NCBI RefSeq assembly: GCF_022965805.1
Contig: NC_133104.1
Coordinates: 27,214,069 to 27,278,068, forward strand
Direction: 5' to 3'
Source of the DNA: Primulina eburnea
Taxonomy: Eukaryota > Streptophyta > Magnoliopsida > Lamiales > Gesneriaceae
Length of the DNA: 64,000 nt
In this document: positions 58,158-64,000 of the stretch, in pieces
Layout: each line of letters begins with the position of its first letter
How positions within the stretch are numbered: the stretch's first letter is position 1
Program-made: the position numbers and the translations under genes
The notes under the pieces: model-generated
What the model was told of the DNA's origin: nothing
The model's database searches: none
Seen by the model: only the letters and a program-made list of their open reading frames with translations

Positions 58158-60336
58158 TGTGGGGCCCCGGGTCCGACATCTAATACCAATAATTATAAAA
58201 GTAACAAACCAAATGATTTAATAAAATACATAATTTGTTGTTCACAAATCCACATAACGTCATCAAAATAATTTAAAGTTCTCAAATGTTTGAAATATAA
58301 TTTTCAACATTCCAAAATAAAGTAGTGAACCAAATTTTTCCCAACATCATCAAATGCTCTTAAGACCCGAGAATCCCACTCTAACTCGTATCTCCTCGCC
58401 TGGAGCTTGACTCTGGCATCCCAAGCCTCGCCTCACCTACCGTCAAGCACATGAAAACAAGAGGTACCGGACATGCCGGTGAGTATAAACCCAGTATGAT
58501 AAAATCAATAACATAAGAGAATTAAGATACAACAATTTCACATAATATCATAAAGATGCAATATAATGCAATGTATGATCAGAAGCAGGGGGCTATCAAT
58601 AAATCTCAAGATCAAGTGAATCATCTGGTCATAGGGTACCCAAGGGAATAGAATCACCAAGCAACATCCACCGACTCATCCACTCGGGGTGGGGTGCTGT
58701 GTTCTACAATCCCAGGACTATGATGCGCCTATAGAGAGTGTTCAGGCCATAGCAGCGACCTCCGCATACACTATGCCAACTCAACTATAGCCTCATACGT
58801 CCAACAAATCAATATATCAAGGCGACCTCCGCCATATCAAATCTGAATCAACAAGTGGCTCAATATTCAATGCCATGATGCAAATCAATATCATCATCTC
58901 AATATAATAATAAACTCATCTCAAGGCCACAATCATCATTGAATCACAAGTAATTCATCGAGCCATAAAATATTCAATTTAAAATAAAATTGATACTTTT
59001 ACCTCGTATGTTATCGACAGTAACATACCTTTCGAATATTACCAACAAAAGATCAAAATATATTGTTGTGAAGTCTTGAACCCTTGCAGTCTACTCGATT
59101 CGCTATCAACCAACTTAGAGTAAATAATCTTGAGCCAACCCAAGTCAATACTTCAACCAAATCTTCAATACATAAATCAAGAACTCATATTACTTATCAA
59201 TACATGGCACTTTTCGTACAAAATTCATAATTAATTCAATACGGCTTCAAATCAAGATCCGTAGATTTCTTAATCATAATATTCCATAAAAACATTCATT
59301 GGATCATTTCATCAAACACATGGCATGTGTGCTAAAAGGTTAGCTCCTCTTCAATTCCATTTTAAATTCAAACCAACACAATCACAACATCTCCAACATC
59401 TCTATATCTCAAATATCAATTCTAAACTTCAACCCTTTTCCAAACTTTAACAAAAATCGGAAAAACTTACATCCTTGTGAAGCCCGTGATGAGAGGATCA
59501 CAAATCTAACTTTATTTCATAATTTTCTTGAACAAATCTCCCATGGATTGAAGAATACTTTAGAAAATGGAAGGAAGAATGAAGAACCCTAGCTTCTAAC
59601 CCAATGGAGAGAAAAGAAGGAGAAGGAAAATGAGAAGAAAGAGCATCCCACTCGATTTTATGCCTTCCCAAACACCAAAACACGCCTTTTCAATTTGCTG
59701 GCCGCTAGGGCGAACCTCTTTTTCCGCTCGGGCGCGTAACTCTCGGCCAGAACACCAAAATTTTCGAACATGGCTCGCTAGGGCGGACATAAATTTCCGC
59801 TAGGGCGAGCACACTGCGCACAAGAACTACAAAGATTGCTTCCGAAACGCCTTTTCCCTTCAGAATTTGGAAAAGTGGTAAACTACAAAGTTGTAGCCCT
59901 ATGGCTTGGCTTTCATCTCCCAAAATTTCAGCTCATTTGGAGGTTTGAGTAAAAAGTTATGCCAATTCTCCCAACATGTGTCATTGTAGGAACGACGATA
60001 CGCACGACACACTTCGGGGCGCTTTTGGCTCATCTTCCTTAATGATTTGAACAAAACTCAAAACTGGAAAATTATAGCCTTATGTCTTATCTTTCTAATG
60101 GAAAAGGCCTCACATCAATTGGATCAATATACAAAACATTATGCTAAAAACCACAACTTGTGCCATATTTTTCATACCGTTTCTGCACGTCCATTACCTA
60201 TTTAGCTCAAATTCCACCTTTGATTCTACCCATCCATTATCTATTCCATTCTAAAACATCATCATCATTCATACTATAACGTAAGCCAAGAACCATCACA
60301 ACTACTGCCATATTATATCAAAATTCGGGCATTACA
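58158..60336 (-). mobile_element. Solo LTR L (2179 bp) with perfect target duplication
   Basis: The + strand reads TGTGGGGCCCCGGGTCC ... GGGCATTACA, flanked by CAGAC at 58153-58157 and 60337-60341. There is no internal region, so it is a solo LTR left by LTR-LTR recombination. The minus-strand reading starts TGTAATGCCC, like the TGTAAGGCCC of X, so minus orientation is likely. A palindrome cluster lies at 59702-59807, with a TATA-like GGCATAAAATC just downstream on the minus strand (59654-59664). It is not closely similar to the X LTR overall. Confidence 0.88.
59702..59807. repeat. Cluster of CCGCTAGGGCG motifs in solo LTR L (4 copies)
   Basis: CGCTAGGGCG occurs three times and CGCTCGGGCG once, in two pairs separated by about 50 bp of AT-rich sequence. 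Each is an inverted repeat CGC-N4-GCG. Confidence 0.85.
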
Positions 60337-60341
60337 CAGAC
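60337..60341. repeat. Target site duplication of L, right (CAGAC)
   Basis: CAGAC matches 58153-58157; removing L and one copy restores the integrase sequence (HPQTDGQSERVIQ). Confidence 0.92.
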
Positions 60342-61002
60342 AGACGGGCAATCAGAGAGGGTGATTCAGACTCTGGAGGACCTACTTCGAGCTTGTATTA
60401 TCTACTTCCAGGGCAGCTGGGAGCCGAAGTTACCTCTTGTGGAATTCACATACAACAATAGTTAACAGGAATCGATCGGTATGTCTGCATACGAGGCACT
60501 GTATGGAAGAAAGTGTAGGTCGCCAGTATATTGGGATGATGTAGGAGAGAGAGAAGAGTTAGGCCTGGATATTGTCAGGCATACATCAGACTTAGTGGTT
60601 AGGATTCAGACAAGATCAGGACCTCTCAGAGCTGTCAGAAGAGTTATGCTCTAGATTCACCGGGCCATTCAAGATCTTAGAGAGAGTTGGGACACTTGCA
60701 TACAGAATTGTGTTACCGCCGAACCTGGCGGGAGTTCATAACGTGTTCCACACCTCTATGCTGCGGAAGTACATGTCAAATCCTTCACATATGCTGAACT
60801 ATGAGCCACTTCAGCTGACACCGCGCATGTCATTTGAGGAGAAACCCACACATATACTAGACAGACATGAGAAGAGGCTCTAGAACAAGGTTATCCACAT
60901 GGTCAAAGTCAAGTTGTTGAATCATTCCGAGGAAAAAGCCACATGGGAGACGAAGACCGAGATGAGGAGTCGCTACCCGGAGTTATTCAGTATGTTTTAA
61001 TT
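60342..61002 (+). pseudogene. Element H pol, slice 3 (integrase end and chromodomain)
   Basis: It resumes in the integrase at DGQSERVIQTLEDLLRAC (catalytic Glu), then EFTYNN and YEALYGRKCRSP. A deletion near 60640 removes most of the stretch between SYA and RFTGPF, then LPPNLAGVHNVFH and a chromodomain-like tail ending SRYPELFS, stop near 61000. There are several stops and shifts. Confidence 0.85.
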
Positions 61003-61014
61003 TCGATGACCAAA

Positions 61015-61035
61015 TTTTATTTAAGGGGGGAGAGT
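61015..61035 (+). promoter_or_regulatory. Polypurine tract of H
   Basis: TTTAAGGGGGGAGAG precedes TTTAAAGTCC. The LTR start should read TGTAAAGTCC, so the terminal TG appears mutated to TT. Confidence 0.6.
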
Positions 61036-63668
61036 TTTAAAGTCCAAGAATTTAATTTACGTAATTTGAATGCATGCAATCTAGGATTTTATTTAAATAA
61101 TGTGTTTATTTATTTTTATGCATTTCATGCATGATTATTTCATGTTAGGATCCATTCCATGATTATTTTAAAAGGTCACGCATTAGGTTTCTAGATGTAT
61201 TTCGCGCTCGATTGAGGAACAGAGACCGAGGAATTATCAGGAAAATTATTTTCATTACATGATTAATTTTTATTATTAAAAATGAGTTGTTTTAAGTGTA
61301 TTTTTCAAGATATGAGCTTTATTGGGTATTTTTACCAGCCAGAGCATATTTGTAATCGGTACGTAATTTTAACGATTCTGAGTAATTTTTGAGGGTTCGG
61401 GCAATATTTTCAAAAAAGTACCAAAACGAAATATTTTTGTGATCTTTTTCGGGCTTGTTGGGTTTGTTTTGATGATTAATGGGCTCAAAATCCCTTTTTA
61501 AACCATTTAATTATGCTTAGGGCCCAATTGTGCATGTTTTATTTACTTAAAACCTAACCTAATCAACCCTAACCCTATTCCCTCCCCTTGTCCGCCCACC
61601 CCCTCACCATCAGTAGCCTCCACGTGAGAATTCCAGCAGCAAAATGCTACCTCCACTTTTTCTTTCAAGAAAGATCATTTTCCAGCTCCTCCGGCGCCTC
61701 CCCGACGTGAACTTCTTCTAGTTATCGATAATTTATCATCAAGGCACGCATGTTTCTTCCTTTTTACATAATATATGCTGATATTATGCGAAAATATGTG
61801 TGAGAACATGTAAAAATTTCGATCTAGCTTGGAGCACGAAGGTTTCTCGTTTATTTTCACAAGTTTATGCACTCCTTTTGATCAACTCACGTTTTTTTTG
61901 ATTTGGTGCAAGGGGGACGGTGAGTTTTTTTTTAAGGGGCTGTTACAGTCAAGAAGAAGGGGTTTCTAGGCTGGAGTCGAAGCCTTGTCGAGTTGGGAGG
62001 GAGGTGAGTGAGTTACTTGAGGTTTCGATTTGTGTGCGAGGAGATAGATGACTAGGAATGAACTGTTGGTGCTAGGGCAACTCCAGACCATGGACCAGAC
62101 TCTGATGGGTCTGAAACATTGTCTGGAAAGGCTCGAACACGGCCGAGATTAGGGTAGAGGCCGCTTGAGAGAGGGGCACTCTCGATGGCCCGGGTGCGCT
62201 TCGATTGGAGAAAAGGGTTGCGTGCGTCTTGTGGGATGCATGGGGAAGCAAGTCATCATTAGTTGAGTCCATTATGGTCTGGTCTGGGTCCTTAGTGCTC
62301 TGGTTCAAGGCTGGTTGGGGTGGCTTTCGAGCTAGGGCAGAGAATTGGTGAGTAGGGTTTTTAAATTTTTGTGCTGGAAATTTCAGTAGCATGCAACAAG
62401 GTTTTGGGGACTTTGGGTGGTTTGAATTAGAGATTTTTATGTCTACGTTGATGATATTAAATGGTGTTTTAAGTTGGGAGAAATTTTGTTAAGTTTCGGT
62501 TCGATTCGGATTAAAACCGGGATCCCGGTCCGAGATTTAAAACGAATCGGTTAAGTTTTGAAACAAGCTCAAGTTGATGTCTAAGAAATAATTTTAATAT
62601 GTTTTGGGATGGGTTAATGACTTTGGTAAGCTTCGGGTCGAAATTTAGAGGTCCAGGGGTAAAACGGTCATTTTGGGTTTTCTGGGGCAAAATTGTCATT
62701 TTGCACTCGGGGTGAGATTTTAGTCCTGTCAGCGCCTCGAGCACAATATTATCATACTTTTAAATGTTTATGCATCTTGTTCATGATTTTTATGAAATTT
62801 TGAAATATACGTTGCCTGCTTTATTTTAAGAAAATCTACGCATATGCATGATTTTGATAAGTGATGAAAATGATGATGTTTTGAAGGATGAGAATTATTT
62901 GTGACTGACGATGTATATATAAATGCTTAAGATGGATATGTAAATGATGATGATGAGTCCTAGGCACAGTGGATTGGTAATACTGTCACTGATGTCCGAC
63001 AGCCGTCGGGTACCACGATTTTATGTAGATGAATCCATTGTATAATGGTGAATGATGATACGAAAGTCACAACTATTGAACTGAATTGATTAAAGGAAAT
63101 GATGTATAAGTATATGATGATAATGATGAGATGTTTAATGATTTCATATGACACGTTTATATTACGCTTTTTAAGTTCATGAAAGGTATGTTGAGTACAA
63201 TATATTTTCACTACTGTGTGCTATGTATATGTACTTGTTATTTCCGGTACAGGTGTGTTGAGTCTTTAGACTCACTAGGCGTGTGTGAAGCAGATGAGCA
63301 TGTTTACAAGGGGACTGGAGGTGCCAAACTCTGAGTAAGCGGGATTGGATGTGCTTGCACGACCCGAGGACCACATTTCTTCCGCACATCATGATTTTTT
63401 AGATTTGAGAGAGAATGAGAATTTTATACATTGGTTTTGATACGATGTTGATTTCTATGAATTTACTCGTTATGTTTACGTAACTTCTGTGGCCGAGTTT
63501 GGCCATTTTAAACTACACTATTTTAAATTATTAAATACTTACGCTTATTTTTAAATGGCATATTTTTCATTAGGGTTGCATGCTTGTTAAATATTTAGAT
63601 GATATTTATGAAAATGTTAGTTTTTAAAAAAATATATATTTCCGCATTTTAAATTTGTATATGTTACA
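61036..63668 (+). repeat. Element H 3' LTR, degenerate
   Basis: It follows the H polypurine tract. Patchy homology to family A LTRs includes GAATTATCAGGAAAATTATT (about 61231), site II/telo-like text (about 61520-61580, AACCCTAACCCTA), GGGGTGAGATTTTAGTCCTG (about 62709) and a TTGAGTCTTTAGACTCACTA block (about 63249). The right end is placed at TGTTACA (63662-63668) by analogy with LTR ends in CA; this boundary is uncertain because the 5' LTR is not in the window. Confidence 0.6.
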
Positions 63669-64000
63669 TCTTGTGTATTAACTGCTCAACTGTGCTTCTT
63701 AAACTGATTTAATCAGTTCAGTTCTATCCATAGCTCAATTAATAGAATCCATAACTGATTTCCCGTAATAAAGTCGATCAGTTTACACATGTCTTTAGAT
63801 TTTAAAATCTATCAGTTTTTCTTAATGAATAATTACTTCGAGTGTTTTCCACTTGGTTTGAAACCAAACTCGATCTAATTTAATTGATGTATGCATTCTT
63901 AGAACATGATCTATTGCAGCTCATTGAGAATATTGTGTTTGAAGCACCCTCGCAGGTGCCCAAACCGATCTATCATTTTTGTTTTATTAAATATTTAAAT
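63669..64000. other. Unassigned sequence at right end
   Basis: 332 bp of AT-rich DNA. I see a short palindrome (AACTGATTTAATCAGTT, near 63703) and repeated CAGTT words but no reading frame, LTR end or RNA gene. Confidence 0.5.

Noticed and set aside
58158..60336. Considered as a second copy of the family X LTR
   Set aside because: The ends are similar (TGTGGGGNCCCGG, GGGCNTTACA) but the body, palindrome centre and TATA text differ, so it is kept as a separate family L.
62072..62392. 106-codon minus-strand frame in the H LTR
   Set aside because: It lies within a degenerate LTR at a place equivalent to the non-coding frames of family A LTRs; there is no domain or start context.

Overview
This is plant nuclear DNA, and every part I can interpret derives from reverse-transcribing elements. 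I recognise no host gene, tRNA or rRNA. The organism is most likely a seed plant: Tekay-like and Athila-like Ty3/Gypsy elements and an endogenous caulimovirid-type pararetrovirus (EPRV) occur together, with AT-rich non-coding DNA and initiator-Met and Asp-like primer-binding sites. I cannot name the species.

Layout. 1-1732: a rearranged EPRV piece (leader with primer-binding site fused to part of a capsid gene, ending at a TA microsatellite). 1733-18472: family A (Tekay-like, chromodomain) in the order truncated LTR, internal, LTR, internal, LTR, so two internal regions share a middle LTR. 18473 to about 24650: a longer EPRV copy with capsid, protease/RT/RNase H and a third unidentified ORF, all broken by stops, then a promoter-like leader ending in a (TA)n tract. 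About 24770-26030 plus 37886-37986: an LTR of family X (copy X2), split by a complete Athila-like element Z (26031-37885, minus strand, 5-bp duplication CTTCC). 37987-38110, 56911-58157 and 60342-61035: three slices of one old Gypsy pol gene (H), whose 3' LTR runs from about 61036 to 63668. H was cut by a gag-only element X (38111-56910, minus strand) and by a solo LTR, L (58158-60336, duplication CAGAC). A complete second family-A element, A3 (38458-49091, duplication TATAA), sits in one LTR of X; the other X LTR preserves the empty site. 63669-64000: nothing identified.

No element is intact as read. The A copies carry nonsense codons, frameshifts or small indels. X has gag only, with a probable ATG-to-ATA loss of start. 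Z needs several repairs.

Points of most interest. (1) Three different LTR families (Z, X, L) each carry a cluster of short palindromes with the same skeleton, CGC-N4-GCG, and a family-specific N4 (GGGT, ATAT/ATGT, TAGG). In each family the cluster lies just upstream of a TATA-like box. Z has a further cluster between pol and its env-like ORF. (2) The two tandem A copies contain a 202-bp GT...AG segment at the gag-protease junction. A3 lacks it exactly. Removing it joins gag to pol in frame; keeping it ends gag seven codons after the boundary. It could be an intron that sets the Gag:Gag-Pol ratio. (3) TA microsatellites coincide with the EPRV breakpoints.
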